Assembly: GCA_030527765.1 (NCBI GenBank)
Contig: JAUNAE010000008.1
Coordinates: 1-28,339 of the forward strand
DNA from: Eubacteriales bacterium
GTDB lineage: Bacteria > Bacillota_A > Clostridia > Lachnospirales > Lachnospiraceae
DNA length: 28,339 bases
Direction of reading: 5' to 3'
Numbering within the stretch: the first letter of the stretch is position 1; the number at the start of each line of letters is the position of its first letter. A program made the translations under genes and the position numbers. The notes under the pieces were generated by a model that worked only from the letters and a program-made list of their open reading frames with translations, ran no database searches and was not told the origin of the DNA. Shown here piece by piece: positions 7,774 to 18,329 of the stretch.

Positions 7774-10359
7774 TTACACCCCGAATCCGAAATCATCCGT
7801 AAATGGAAGATCCATAATTACTTGTCTGGAAAGAACTTCCACATTTGTCTTATCGTTAATCACTTTAAGGAAATATCTCAAATTGTTATCGTAGTTTTTC
7901 TTCTTAATATCAAACTTCAACGATGCAATACGATCTCCTGCTTTATCTGACTTAGAGTCTGCTTTATAAATCACTTCATTGGAAATAATTTCTCCATCAC
8001 TGGATACAAAGTGAATTCTATACGTAGCAGCCTTCACAAGATCACTGATCGGTTTCTCTTGATAAAAATCAAGGGAAAGACGAAGGTTTGTGACCTTTCT
8101 GATTTCCGTAATCAGATTAATCGTTGCATCTTCCGTATCAACCAAGCCACGCTGAGTCTTTACATACAGTGTCGGAACTAACAATTCCTGGGGAGATGAT
8201 CCACCATGAACATAATTCATTCCTCCGCCACTCTTGAACACGCTCATACCCTTTGCAAGGTTGATATAACGATCGTCGTTGCTATTCAAAGCAGCACTGA
8301 GTCTTACAGCATATACTCCCAATCTGGAAAGATTATTCTTGGAAATAATGAACCTTCTGTCCGCAAATGCTTCCTTACCGGCTTCATTTTCAAGCTTATC
8401 CGTTGCTTCTAAAGGTCTTCTCGTATAAATAAAACCATGATCTGCTGTAATCAAGAATCGATATACATTGCCACTCTTGGACAGTTTCTTCACCAACTTA
8501 AAGATCTCTTCGATTGTCTCATCGACAGCCTTAAATACAGAATTCTCTGTCTTTAAAGCCTCTCCTGTAGCATCAATACGATTGTGATATATGTAGATAA
8601 CCTCTTTACCAGAAGTAAAGGAGCGCAACTCGGTTGTTTTCATTCCATTGATAGAATCGAAGTCAATCGCTGCAGAGTTTGCATTTGCAGATTGAAGAAT
8701 CTGTTCTCTCTGTACTGTGGTAGCACAAGTTTTCCCATCTATGAGAATCTTATGGGAATCATCATCTGCCATTTCAATCGTCTTGTGCGGCAATAACTCA
8801 GCCATACCAACGGTTGTTACAGCAGGAAGTGTTCCCATCTTTGTCTTCATCTTGACAGAGCAGTTTTGGTCTTCTGCAAAGACCCCTTCTAACTCCTTAG
8901 CAGCTTCATAACGGAAGGCATCCGAAATAATAACCACAACCTTTTCTTTTATCGGTTTTACCTCATCGGTGTAGAAGTGACGTTGCAGAGGAATAATTTC
9001 CTGTAGCTCATTCTTTTCAAATGCTGTATTCCATGCAAAGACTGATTTTTCCAGATACTCGGTTGTATAGATGTTCTGAACCAGCTCACGAACCTTTTCA
9101 AACGGTGTCGTGTTTTCAATCCGGTCATATGCTGCGATAAAATGGCGATATTCTGTATCAATGCGATAGTTTCTATCTACATACGCATTTATTTGTTCCT
9201 TTAGACTATCTTCCGTCACAAACCCAGTTGCATTCAGTAATTCTCTTGCCGCACGAATAGCTTTATATTCCGACTCAAATGTGCGATTGAAATGAAGTTT
9301 CTCACGGACACTGCATAAATCTGTAATGCCATATCCGTTCAAAGACGCATTTTTGTCTTCACCAAGTATACGTCCAATCATCCAGTGAAGAACTGCATGA
9401 TCTATTGTTCGGAAAGAACCAGTATTTACCAAAGACTCTAAAGGTACAACTGTCAAGATTTTGGAAACATTCAGTTTCTCAGCAACCAGATCTGACAATT
9501 CATCAAAGCAGTCCTGATAAATCACGTTGTTCATCATATTTTCAAGAAGAACAGTAATATTGCTTGCCTGTCGTTTCATTCGATCCTGCATGAAAAGCTT
9601 CCATTCTTTTGGAGCAATCTCGAGATCCTCATGGAATGTATAGACCGCAAATAATGACATCACAAGTTTTAACAGACTAGGTTTTGTATCATCATATCCA
9701 AACCTGCTGTCAGCCAATTTCCAGAAAGCCTCTTCCAGCCCAAATTTAGAAAGCTCTGCAATAATCTGCTGCTGTTCAATATTTCCTGCCGAAAATACAG
9801 CGTAGAATACATCATCTACCGTTGTATTACGTGCCTTTACTACAACACTCATTGCAATTAACATCACCAGATCTTCGTCTGCTGATGTCATGTCAAAGTC
9901 ATGAGAACGTTCAATAAATGCATTGATACGCTCATTCCCTGCCTTGCGTTGTGCCGCTGTAATCTTCGATTTACCTGCATTAAAGAAATCTTTTAATTCT
10001 TCAAATGTACTGCGAAGTCTAGCAGGCAGTCTAACTTCTGCCGCAATTAGAGAGAGTTTATCTGCATAAAACTCCCTAGAATATAACAGAGTATCTTCCA
10101 GATGATTCTTTGATACATCTGGCTTTTCAAACGGTGCATAGATTAGAAATCTGTTATCCGGTTCTTCATGCTCTATGAGCATCTTTACACGGAATGCATT
10201 GCATGCAGAAAGATGTACAATTTGAACTTCTGGAAGATTTAGTTGGTCAACCTCATCTTCAAAGGATCCTTCTGCGTCATACCAGAAAACCATTCTCTGG
10301 CCGCTTTGATATTCTGTATTTAGCTTTTTCTCAATCTCTTGAAGATTCAGTTCATCCAT
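7774..10359 (-). CDS. pglZ: BREX protein PglZ (alkaline-phosphatase superfamily)
   Basis: This 861-residue protein carries the PglZ fold of the alkaline phosphatase superfamily in its C-terminal half. D480 lies in VVVIISDAFRYEAAKEL. A conserved Thr-rich segment GTLPAVTTVGM is at about 509-519, D640-H641 in ITADHGFIYTR, and H718 in NYVHGGSSPQELLVPT. These are the expected metal-binding and catalytic positions. PglZ is a core BREX component needed for both methylation and phage exclusion, and phosphodiesterase/nuclease activity has been reported in the family. The start at 10359 has AGAGGT 7 nt upstream. A gap of 21 nt separates it from pglX. Confidence 0.96.
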   Translation of the reverse strand: MDELNLQEIEKKLNTEYQSGQRMVFWYDAEGSFEDEVDQLNLPEVQIVHLSACNAFRVKMLIEHEEPDNRFLIYAPFEKPDVSKNHLEDTLLYSREFYADKLSLIAAEVRLPARLRSTFEELKDFFNAGKSKITAAQRKAGNERINAFIERSHDFDMTSADEDLVMLIAMSVVVKARNTTVDDVFYAVFSAGNIEQQQIIAELSKFGLEEAFWKLADSRFGYDDTKPSLLKLVMSLFAVYTFHEDLEIAPKEWKLFMQDRMKRQASNITVLLENMMNNVIYQDCFDELSDLVAEKLNVSKILTVVPLESLVNTGSFRTIDHAVLHWMIGRILGEDKNASLNGYGITDLCSVREKLHFNRTFESEYKAIRAARELLNATGFVTEDSLKEQINAYVDRNYRIDTEYRHFIAAYDRIENTTPFEKVRELVQNIYTTEYLEKSVFAWNTAFEKNELQEIIPLQRHFYTDEVKPIKEKVVVIISDAFRYEAAKELEGVFAEDQNCSVKMKTKMGTLPAVTTVGMAELLPHKTIEMADDDSHKILIDGKTCATTVQREQILQSANANSAAIDFDSINGMKTTELRSFTSGKEVIYIYHNRIDATGEALKTENSVFKAVDETIEEIFKLVKKLSKSGNVYRFLITADHGFIYTRRPLEATDKLENEAGKEAFADRRFIISKNNLSRLGVYAVRLSAALNSNDDRYINLAKGMSVFKSGGGMNYVHGGSSPQELLVPTLYVKTQRGLVDTEDATINLITEIRKVTNLRLSLDFYQEKPISDLVKAATYRIHFVSSDGEIISNEVIYKADSKSDKAGDRIASLKFDIKKKNYDNNLRYFLKVINDKTNVEVLSRQVIMDLPFTDDFGFGV

Positions 10360-10380
10360 ACCAATTACCTCTGTATCTCT

Positions 10381-13300
10381 TTATCTTATCGGTGCCAAAA
10401 TCTTAAATTTTCTACCATTACGGTCTGTCTGCACCTTCTCATAGTTCACTTTGACACCATCATCTAGATCAATATCAATAAACTCATTCGTCATATGATC
10501 CAAGCTTTCGTCATATTCTTTAATTTCTGCGATCTGCTTTAACAGATGATCTCTTCTCTGTTCCTCTGCTGCTTGCTGACGCTTATCTGTCATATGTTCT
10601 AACATTGCATCAATAGCACGTACTTCAATCTCGTATTTTTCCTGAATCTTATGAAGATATACCAGTACACGACCAATGGAATTCTTATCCCAGCGATGCA
10701 TATACACAAGAGCCTTAAAGCCATTCTGCTTTCCACTATCAAAGAGCCAATAAATCGGACGTTTCTGATAAGTCTTGCAATGATCTTTAAAAAAATCATT
10801 TAGGAAGTAATTGCGAATAACTTCTCTGCTTGTAGCGCCCTTGCCTCCAAGTGCATTGGCAATAAAATCAAGGTTGGATTCCAATGACTTCTCACCATAT
10901 ACGACCTCAAGGAACTCACACAGACGTTCTACGATATCATCATCCATATACTTCTGATCCGTAATTGGAATGACATTGTCTTCATCAGGTAGGAAGTTGG
11001 AATACTTCGATGCATCCCATTCTCCACCTGCATACGCAAGGCCTTCTATGCTTAGCGAAAATCGTCCAAACATACAGCCAACTGCATAAGACAACAAAGA
11101 TATAACCTCATCTTTTTTAAGCCTTATGAAAGAATTTCCTTGCATTGAATCCGGAACATCCTTTTTTTCATCAAAGATACGGTGTACTGTAATATCATTT
11201 TCCGAGACAACATCTGTTAATCTTTCCTGTAAGCTATAGAGATCAATAAAGATTCTATTAAGTTCTTCTTCATTAGCTTTTAACTGAAAAAATCTATCTT
11301 CACATTCTTGCTTCCATAACATGTAGCACTCGACAAGATCTATATTGCTAATATCATCAAAACTTTGTCTATTTCTTGCAATCACCGAAATAAGTGGTGA
11401 CCCTTTAAACTGAAACGAATTTTCATAACTATTCCAATCAAGTTTCGACATCTCGATACACTTTTTAGTTTTATTTTCAATCTCCATGTTTGTTTCGCCA
11501 ACAATCGGAAGGTTTCTTATTGTCCCTGCTTGAACACTGAATGCAGATTTTGTGGAATCAATAATAAATCTGCCAACACTTGACTGTAAAAATGCTAGTG
11601 TAAATAAATGATACTTATCAGGCATAAAAATGGATGATCCATTAACATCAAATACAAATCCCGTAGGCATTACTCTTGCACTAAACGCAGCCATTGTGCT
11701 ATACGACCATGTCATACCTCTATGAAAGTAATACTCAAGTCCGCCATTTTCTCGATGACCCGATGTGTTCTTCATTGCATTACGTCCAGCGGCATCATAC
11801 CAAATGACATTTTCATGGTTACCATACCATCTACGCCTCTCCCCACCTTTGCTATATGGAAAATATTTCTTTGCACAATTATCTAGTTCAGAAAAGTCTT
11901 TTATCGAAGTATCTATATCGTTATTACATACTTCCCACCACAACTTTAAAAATAGATCATTATTGCCAGTTCCCATTCCAATTCGAACTGTACCTATATC
12001 ATTAATTTTCTTGCCAACGTTATATATTTCTGCCAGTGTCTTACCTGCCATATATGCTGATACTGGAGCTCCAGGAATCTTATCAAAATCATTTTGACAA
12101 GCTATATATCTATTTTCTTGTCGTAAAAAAGCTTTCTCTTTTTCATTTTCTGATTGAGCATCGACAAGTCTGCAATATAAGCCATTTGCATTTCTTAGGT
12201 TGGATTTTCTCAAAATAAAACTTGTGGTTTGCACCATTTCTCCACCAATTTCATCAAATGCTCTTGGCCCCAAGTGGATCATATTAATTAAATTATAATT
12301 CGATATTTTTCTTCTTAATTTTTCATAACTTCCCAATGACATCCACGCCTGCTGAGTTATCATTGAAGTCATTCCATTTTTTCGAATCATTTGAGTGCAT
12401 TTTTCCATAAATACCGCAAACATGTCCGATGAACTATCTGGATAATGTTTTTTGAGAAATCCTCCTAATTTAGCATTCATACTTGAGTTTCCCATATACG
12501 GCGGATTCGTACACACAACATAATATTTATTACTAAGTATTTCAGCTTGATTTATCAACTTTTGCATAAGAATTTCGGCATCATCCAAACCAAAATTATT
12601 TGTTGCAAAAGCATCTAAGCTTAATTGACCACGATCACAATCTGCTGCAAATCTTCTTAACAATTCAAAATCCATTTCTGGAACAGTTAGGATGGAGCCA
12701 TACTCTTTTGCATCCTTAAAAATATCCAACAATTCATTCATTTGTTGAACAGCTTTTTTTCGTTCTATTGAATCCATTGAAGCTCCAAAGTATTCTAGCT
12801 GCCTTCTAGCAATAGGGTTACTTTCTTCAATGCAATATACATTCGGTCGGATATTTAAATCTAAGATTCTCTTATTGTATTCACGTGCTTTCATCATCAA
12901 TGCAAAATATGTCAGCTGATATGCACGTTCATCGATATCTATACCGTACAAATTATTCTTCAATATTAACTTCGCAGCTTCTCTTTTTGTATACCCCTGA
13001 GACTCATATATCTTTACCAGAACTTCAAAGGCATATACTAAAATGTGACCACTTCCGGAACATGGATCAATGAATGTCATATCCTCCAGATTCAAATTTT
13101 TATATTCTTCTTTGATTTCATTTAATTCCAGCTGAACAATTGATTCCTGTTCTACTTCATCAAGATAATAGGTCCAAACATCCGTGATACTATCATCTGG
13201 ATGTCCTTCTGCCCAAATTCTTCCCAATGAATTTTCCACCATATATCGAACAATCCAATCTGGTGTAAACAACTGTGTGACCGCTGCAATTTGTTCTCTT

Positions 13301-14055
13301 TTTACTTTTGTTTTTGTTTTTTTAAGAGAAGCGTTTGTCTCATCTTTAAATTCAGAGTTATAGTACTGATACATCCATCCAATAATCTGCACCTGGTCTT
13401 TCCAAACATCTTCTTCAATATCATGGACGAGTTTATAAACAAAGCCATCCTTCTCTACAAATCCCAAACGAAGGAAAAATTCTGATGCATCCCCTGCTTC
13501 TTCAAAGAGTCCAGGAAGCGATTCTGCCAACTGATTACAACGCTTTAAAAGCAAGAATCTGAAGAGATTATCTGCCTTGTTATGATTCATCCAATCATTG
13601 ATCTGTTCTTTTTCTTTCTCAGAGAATTCGATGTCGGAATCAAATGGTCTGCTAACAATATCCGGATCTTGTTTTCCTGCCTGAACAGATGAAAGCATTC
13701 TAAGACCGTCAGAGAAATAATCATTGACTTCCATATAACGAATGGCAATCAGACGGTTAAACCATTCAGATGCCATATTTTCAATCAAACTATCGTAAGC
13801 TGTCTGATATCCAGATTCCTTTGCATGCTGCTCTAACTTAGAAACAATACGCTTACGCATCTCGATTTCTCTCCCCTGCAGTTTTACAGGTTCACTGGAT
13901 GCTACATCAAAATATTGAATATCTGATGTAGATGCCGGAAGCGGAGACGCAATACCACTTTCAGTAATGCCCATAAAACCAGCTCTTACCTTGATTTCAC
14001 TTTTTAATTTGTTTCTTGCCCAGATGGCAAAGTTTTTAATCGCTGTCTTATCCAT
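10381..14055 (-). CDS. pglX: BREX adenine-specific methyltransferase PglX
   Basis: This roughly 1224-residue N6-adenine methyltransferase has AdoMet motif I FIDPCSGSGHIL (about 328-339) and catalytic NPPY (517-520, CTNPPYMG). A long C-terminal half carries the probable target recognition region. PglX marks host DNA at a non-palindromic site and takes part in recognising unmarked phage DNA. I start it at 14055 (MDKTAIKNFAIWAR), which matches the family N-terminus and has AAAGGTG 6 nt upstream. An in-frame ATG at 14076 overlaps the brxC stop (TAATG) and is an alternative giving 7 extra residues. The stretch around 11300-13200 is clearly more AT-rich (sampled lines near 33% GC) than brxC, suggesting exchange of the specificity part. 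The reading frame is intact. Confidence 0.96.
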   Translation of the reverse strand: MDKTAIKNFAIWARNKLKSEIKVRAGFMGITESGIASPLPASTSDIQYFDVASSEPVKLQGREIEMRKRIVSKLEQHAKESGYQTAYDSLIENMASEWFNRLIAIRYMEVNDYFSDGLRMLSSVQAGKQDPDIVSRPFDSDIEFSEKEKEQINDWMNHNKADNLFRFLLLKRCNQLAESLPGLFEEAGDASEFFLRLGFVEKDGFVYKLVHDIEEDVWKDQVQIIGWMYQYYNSEFKDETNASLKKTKTKVKREQIAAVTQLFTPDWIVRYMVENSLGRIWAEGHPDDSITDVWTYYLDEVEQESIVQLELNEIKEEYKNLNLEDMTFIDPCSGSGHILVYAFEVLVKIYESQGYTKREAAKLILKNNLYGIDIDERAYQLTYFALMMKAREYNKRILDLNIRPNVYCIEESNPIARRQLEYFGASMDSIERKKAVQQMNELLDIFKDAKEYGSILTVPEMDFELLRRFAADCDRGQLSLDAFATNNFGLDDAEILMQKLINQAEILSNKYYVVCTNPPYMGNSSMNAKLGGFLKKHYPDSSSDMFAVFMEKCTQMIRKNGMTSMITQQAWMSLGSYEKLRRKISNYNLINMIHLGPRAFDEIGGEMVQTTSFILRKSNLRNANGLYCRLVDAQSENEKEKAFLRQENRYIACQNDFDKIPGAPVSAYMAGKTLAEIYNVGKKINDIGTVRIGMGTGNNDLFLKLWWEVCNNDIDTSIKDFSELDNCAKKYFPYSKGGERRRWYGNHENVIWYDAAGRNAMKNTSGHRENGGLEYYFHRGMTWSYSTMAAFSARVMPTGFVFDVNGSSIFMPDKYHLFTLAFLQSSVGRFIIDSTKSAFSVQAGTIRNLPIVGETNMEIENKTKKCIEMSKLDWNSYENSFQFKGSPLISVIARNRQSFDDISNIDLVECYMLWKQECEDRFFQLKANEEELNRIFIDLYSLQERLTDVVSENDITVHRIFDEKKDVPDSMQGNSFIRLKKDEVISLLSYAVGCMFGRFSLSIEGLAYAGGEWDASKYSNFLPDEDNVIPITDQKYMDDDIVERLCEFLEVVYGEKSLESNLDFIANALGGKGATSREVIRNYFLNDFFKDHCKTYQKRPIYWLFDSGKQNGFKALVYMHRWDKNSIGRVLVYLHKIQEKYEIEVRAIDAMLEHMTDKRQQAAEEQRRDHLLKQIAEIKEYDESLDHMTNEFIDIDLDDGVKVNYEKVQTDRNGRKFKILAPIR

Positions 14056-14075
14056 TTCCAGCACCTTTCTTCCCA

Positions 14076-17000
14076 TTACAGATGCAGTCTTACTTCATCA
14101 CTATCTGAAAGTTCTGCTTCAATCTGCTTTCTTAAATTATTTAAGTAATTATCAATATCTGCTGTGTTCTTGATATACCAAGTGTCCGCAACAATATTAC
14201 GTGCTATAACATTTTTCACCTTTGGTTGCTTAACTGGAGGAGTCTGTGGTGTATCGTTATTTCCGCCATTCGTATTATCGCCAGGATCTCCTTCCGGCTG
14301 CGGATCAGGAATACTTGCAAATTCATCCAGATATTTCTTACACAAACTATCAGCCTTATCCTTGAAGCCAAGCATATCTGAAATATTCGGTTCATTGGTC
14401 GCGCGCTCTAAAAGCTCATGGAACTCTCTCTTTACGCGTGCTTCATATTTGCTTTGATATTCCTTATCTTTCAATGCATCCAGAACAATCTTTTCATCCT
14501 GTTCAATTACCTGCTTTACCGGCTCTAACTTAGCATCCAGAACACGGTTATAACTTTCAATGAATTTATCGTAAAGATCAGGAAGATTTTTAATCTTTTC
14601 ATACGGTGAACGATTCGTAATGATGGATCTAATATGATCAACAATACCTGTTAATGTTGCATCCGTAATATGTTCCTTACTTGAATCATAGAATTTAAGC
14701 GCACGTAATCCGTAATCATCGAAAATCTTCTTCTGCGTATCACTATTGTAGAATGTACGAACCGGTGCGAGATCTTCTGCAAGTTCTATCAGATCAACTT
14801 TCTGTCTGGATATCGTACGGAAGAACGTTGTCTCATCTGTAATAGACTCAAACTGATTAAGCGAACTCTTTACTTCCTCCATAATGGACTTGCCAGGATA
14901 CTTTGGCTGACCATTTTGTTCGCGAAGCATCCATTCTAGTTCTCTTTTAAGACTATTGGACGCATCTTTAAATGTAGACATTACACGATCCGCATCGTCA
15001 GATGTCTCTGTACGATTGAAGAGTTCCTTGATTACCTTACGGCAATCTGTTATCTGTGCAGGATCAATAATCTCTTTTGCCTTGAACAACAGCTTATCTT
15101 CATATCTGCGATTCGTGAAATAGGTTCCTAAATCATTTGCATCGCGATTAAAAATCGTGATTGGCTCTTTCTCCGCTGTTGCGCTGATTTTTCCATCCTT
15201 AAATAACTTCGCAATGATCCACTTCGTATCCATCTCTGTATATCCATACGGTGCAATAGCAAAGTGATCCAACAGAGATTTCATAGAAATCATGGAATGT
15301 GCAGAAGTTGTTCTGCTGATATATTCGAATGCTTCTTTCACAGCTAAAGAATTCGGTTCTCCTGCATCGCCTAACTCCAACTTGGTCTGATTATCTGTCT
15401 TGAACAGATTTTTGATGGCGATGTCATCCTTAGGAGACTCAATGTAAGAAAGCTTATAGTAGATAGTGTCTACCAATCTTCCCAATGCTTCGTTGATTCT
15501 AACTACGGAATCATGTGATTTAATATCAGTAACATGCTGGCCATTTACAAAGATGTCAGCATTGCCAATTGACTCTTTCAAAGCATCTAATGCAGCTGCT
15601 CTGCTCTTTCCAGCTTCCTGCATTTTTGTATTACGAATAATCGTTGATTTTCCCTTTTGAGGATCAGCAACAGAACGAATATAATCTTCAATTTTGAGTG
15701 CATTCTGCATCTCTTTATAATATGGATTACTATCTACCGGTAACTTTAAGATAGCTTCCTGGTTTCTCACAGAAATCATGGAAAGTGTCGTGTCATCAAC
15801 ATTTCCATCACCAGTTGTTCCTGTATAACGTGGTGTGATAATACGAAGACCAATCTGATTGTTCTGATTTCCCTTGTTCGGAATGTTATCTACAAACTGA
15901 TTGAAGGCAAAGGTATATCTACCGTTAAACTTCGGAACACGATAACGAACATTATTGTAGATGCTGTCATATACGACCTTCGTGATTGCAGCCATGATGT
16001 CACGCTCTGCAATGTTACGATCACGAATCTGACGATTAATGTCCTGTTCTTCATCTGTCAAAAACTCGTATGTATCCTGAATCTGTGAAACAAGCAGATT
16101 GTTCACAAGCAACTGTAATGCTTCTGATACTTTCTTTCTAAGTTCTGCCTTATCTTCATGGATATTGGTCATCATGAAGTTCACAATATTATTTTCTGTG
16201 AGTGGAATTCCCTGAACATATTTAAGAAGGAACAACACTTTCAATACATTGACCGGGAAGCAGTCCTCCTCTTTATTCGGGTTGATTCTTTCATTCTCCT
16301 GCGCACGAAGAATTACAATCGCATGCGTATGGTCAATAAATTCCACAAGGTCGTCAAAGAAACGATACAGCGGAACAATTGCTCCTTCCTCCTTGTACAT
16401 CACAGCTTTAGCAGCTTGCTGGAACGCTCCAAGCATGGAACGCTCACCTTCAGACTGATGACGCCCGGAAGAGCTGTTTAAGCGGATTGCATTTAAAATA
16501 TCTGCAAGCAAATGGAACTGATAAGGTAGGAACGGATATACTTCCGCAAACTCATCAGCACTCTTATACTTCTTCATTTCGCGACCATTGTCTTTGAAGT
16601 CCACTGCATTTAAGATGACTGTTTCTTCAGAGTCATACAGTGCTTTCAAAGTCATAGTTCCGGCTTCGTTTTTCTTTAAAATTCTTTCACGAATAACTTC
16701 ATCCGCATTAACAGATGTCAGAGATAATCTTGTTTTAAAACGGCCCTGAATCTTAGAGAAGTCATTCTTACTTTCTGCTGTGACGTCCATATTGGCAGTC
16801 ATAGAATCAATGTCTTCCTGCGCGGTTACTATGATCCATGCTTTTCCGTGGCAGCGAACACCAAGTTCCTCTGTCATCGTCTGTAAGTTCAGCATTAACT
16901 TAGAATCAGTACTAATAAACTGGCCAATTTCATCTACCAGGAATACGACTCTCTTGCCGGATCTTTCGATGTACTGATGGACACGTTCTGCAAAATCTTC

Positions 17001-17723
17001 GATAGCAATCTGATAGTTCTGAGTCGTAGACTCTTTTACCCAGAGTTTTGCATTTTCTTCATCCATGTATCCCATCTCAACAAGTGTCTTCTCTACTCGT
17101 CCGCGGATAACACGGAACTTATTTCTTACTTCTTTCCACTCCTGTCCATGCAAACGCCGGAATGTCTCCTGGAACAATTCATACTGACCTTCTTCATCCA
17201 ACTGTCTTTCCAAATCTGCAAGCGCAGGGTTCGCTCCATCGTATCCAAGCTTTTCATTGAACACTCGATTGAATACGGTAACAATGGCATTGCTATCTGA
17301 CTTGGCTGTAGACGTACTCTTTGAATCTACATTGAACAAAATGGCCTGTGTAGGCGTGTGTGAGGCACGTTCCATATTTGCATAGATGGTTGGATCCACC
17401 TGCCTATTATCTTTATTCTTGAAGTACTCATTTTCGTTTTTTCCATCAACAAGCGTGTCATCAAGTACGTAAGATAAAATCTTTAAGAAGTGAGATTTAC
17501 CACTTCCAAAGAAGCCGGAAATCCACACGCCGATATTGTCAGTCGGTGTGTCCATGCTGGCAGTATAATTATCAAAGAATTCACGGAAATGCTTTGTTAA
17601 TTCTCTTGTAACAACGTATTCATCCAACTCCTGTTTTTTATCTTCATCCTCGATCTGGCCAACTTTAATAACACCGGAAATCGGACGATCAATGTCTTTT
17701 AAAAACATATTTTGAATCTTCAT
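14076..17723 (-). CDS. brxC: BREX ATPase BrxC
   Basis: This 1215-residue P-loop ATPase has the typical N-terminus MKIQNMFLKDIDRPISGVIK, Walker A GFFGSGKS (70-77) and Walker B VVFLVDE (259-265). A long helical C-terminal part follows, with a Pro/Asn-rich linker near residue 1155 (DPQPEGDPGDNTNGG). BrxC (PglY-like) is the large ATPase of BREX, required for phage defence and, in studied systems, for methylation. The start at 17723 has AGAGGG 9 nt upstream. Fifteen bases separate it from brxB. Its stop TAA overlaps an ATG of pglX by one base. Confidence 0.96.
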   Translation of the reverse strand: MKIQNMFLKDIDRPISGVIKVGQIEDEDKKQELDEYVVTRELTKHFREFFDNYTASMDTPTDNIGVWISGFFGSGKSHFLKILSYVLDDTLVDGKNENEYFKNKDNRQVDPTIYANMERASHTPTQAILFNVDSKSTSTAKSDSNAIVTVFNRVFNEKLGYDGANPALADLERQLDEEGQYELFQETFRRLHGQEWKEVRNKFRVIRGRVEKTLVEMGYMDEENAKLWVKESTTQNYQIAIEDFAERVHQYIERSGKRVVFLVDEIGQFISTDSKLMLNLQTMTEELGVRCHGKAWIIVTAQEDIDSMTANMDVTAESKNDFSKIQGRFKTRLSLTSVNADEVIRERILKKNEAGTMTLKALYDSEETVILNAVDFKDNGREMKKYKSADEFAEVYPFLPYQFHLLADILNAIRLNSSSGRHQSEGERSMLGAFQQAAKAVMYKEEGAIVPLYRFFDDLVEFIDHTHAIVILRAQENERINPNKEEDCFPVNVLKVLFLLKYVQGIPLTENNIVNFMMTNIHEDKAELRKKVSEALQLLVNNLLVSQIQDTYEFLTDEEQDINRQIRDRNIAERDIMAAITKVVYDSIYNNVRYRVPKFNGRYTFAFNQFVDNIPNKGNQNNQIGLRIITPRYTGTTGDGNVDDTTLSMISVRNQEAILKLPVDSNPYYKEMQNALKIEDYIRSVADPQKGKSTIIRNTKMQEAGKSRAAALDALKESIGNADIFVNGQHVTDIKSHDSVVRINEALGRLVDTIYYKLSYIESPKDDIAIKNLFKTDNQTKLELGDAGEPNSLAVKEAFEYISRTTSAHSMISMKSLLDHFAIAPYGYTEMDTKWIIAKLFKDGKISATAEKEPITIFNRDANDLGTYFTNRRYEDKLLFKAKEIIDPAQITDCRKVIKELFNRTETSDDADRVMSTFKDASNSLKRELEWMLREQNGQPKYPGKSIMEEVKSSLNQFESITDETTFFRTISRQKVDLIELAEDLAPVRTFYNSDTQKKIFDDYGLRALKFYDSSKEHITDATLTGIVDHIRSIITNRSPYEKIKNLPDLYDKFIESYNRVLDAKLEPVKQVIEQDEKIVLDALKDKEYQSKYEARVKREFHELLERATNEPNISDMLGFKDKADSLCKKYLDEFASIPDPQPEGDPGDNTNGGNNDTPQTPPVKQPKVKNVIARNIVADTWYIKNTADIDNYLNNLRKQIEAELSDSDEVRLHL

Positions 17724-17738
17724 ATGACGTTCCCTCTC

Positions 17739-18329
17739 TTATCTCTCAACTATTGGAAATGCTCTGTAGTAATTTTCATTTTGATCATTTGCAGCCTCTC
17801 CAAAAATATTCAAAGAGTCGCCATTATATTTACCCGGGAAGAATAGAATCACCGGACAATGATCCATTACCTGATGCAAGTTGTTGAGTATTTTATGAGA
17901 TCTTAAAATCGGATAACTCTTACCCACGCCGGTAAGAAATACCACCGAGTCATCTGGTGTGTTATCCATAATGTAGCGAATAATCAAACTGTCCTTATCA
18001 TCAAAGCGAAGCACATCTGAAATGCTCTGGAACACATAATCTGTTCCTTCCTCTTCTTCAAGATCTTTCAAATCTTCTAAGACACCTTCCTCTTCTAATA
18101 GTTGAAGAATGAGTTCATAGAGATCAAATATTTTAAGTTGATATCCAAACTTTAGTACCGTATTGGAATTTCCCAAACTGTTTATTCTCTCACGAACAAT
18201 AAGTTCCTGATTTGGATCGTAGTCGAACACATAGTATCCGACTTCTCCCCCTAATCCTGTATTATTTCGAAAGGACTCCTGCCTCATTTTTTCTTCCAGG
18301 ATATCTAATCTTTCTTCTATCGTTTTCAT
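17739..18329 (-). CDS. brxB: BREX protein BrxB (DUF1788)
   Basis: This 196-residue soluble protein has the BrxB features VVFLTGVGKSYPILRSHKIL (about 129-148) and FFPGKYNGDSLNIFGE near the C-terminus. The biochemical role of BrxB is not settled; it is a conserved core component of type 1 BREX. Its ATG overlaps the brxA stop (ATGA), implying translational coupling. Length and position between brxA and brxC are standard. An acidic stretch (LEDLKDLEEEEGTD) lies mid-protein. Confidence 0.95.
   Translation of the reverse strand: MKTIEERLDILEEKMRQESFRNNTGLGGEVGYYVFDYDPNQELIVRERINSLGNSNTVLKFGYQLKIFDLYELILQLLEEEGVLEDLKDLEEEEGTDYVFQSISDVLRFDDKDSLIIRYIMDNTPDDSVVFLTGVGKSYPILRSHKILNNLHQVMDHCPVILFFPGKYNGDSLNIFGEAANDQNENYYRAFPIVER

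Noticed and set aside
12885..13485. Plus-strand ORFs antisense to pglX
   Set aside because: They are short, low-complexity reading frames opposite an intact long gene with no ribosome binding sites. Similar shadows opposite brxC, pglZ and brxL were left out for the same reason.
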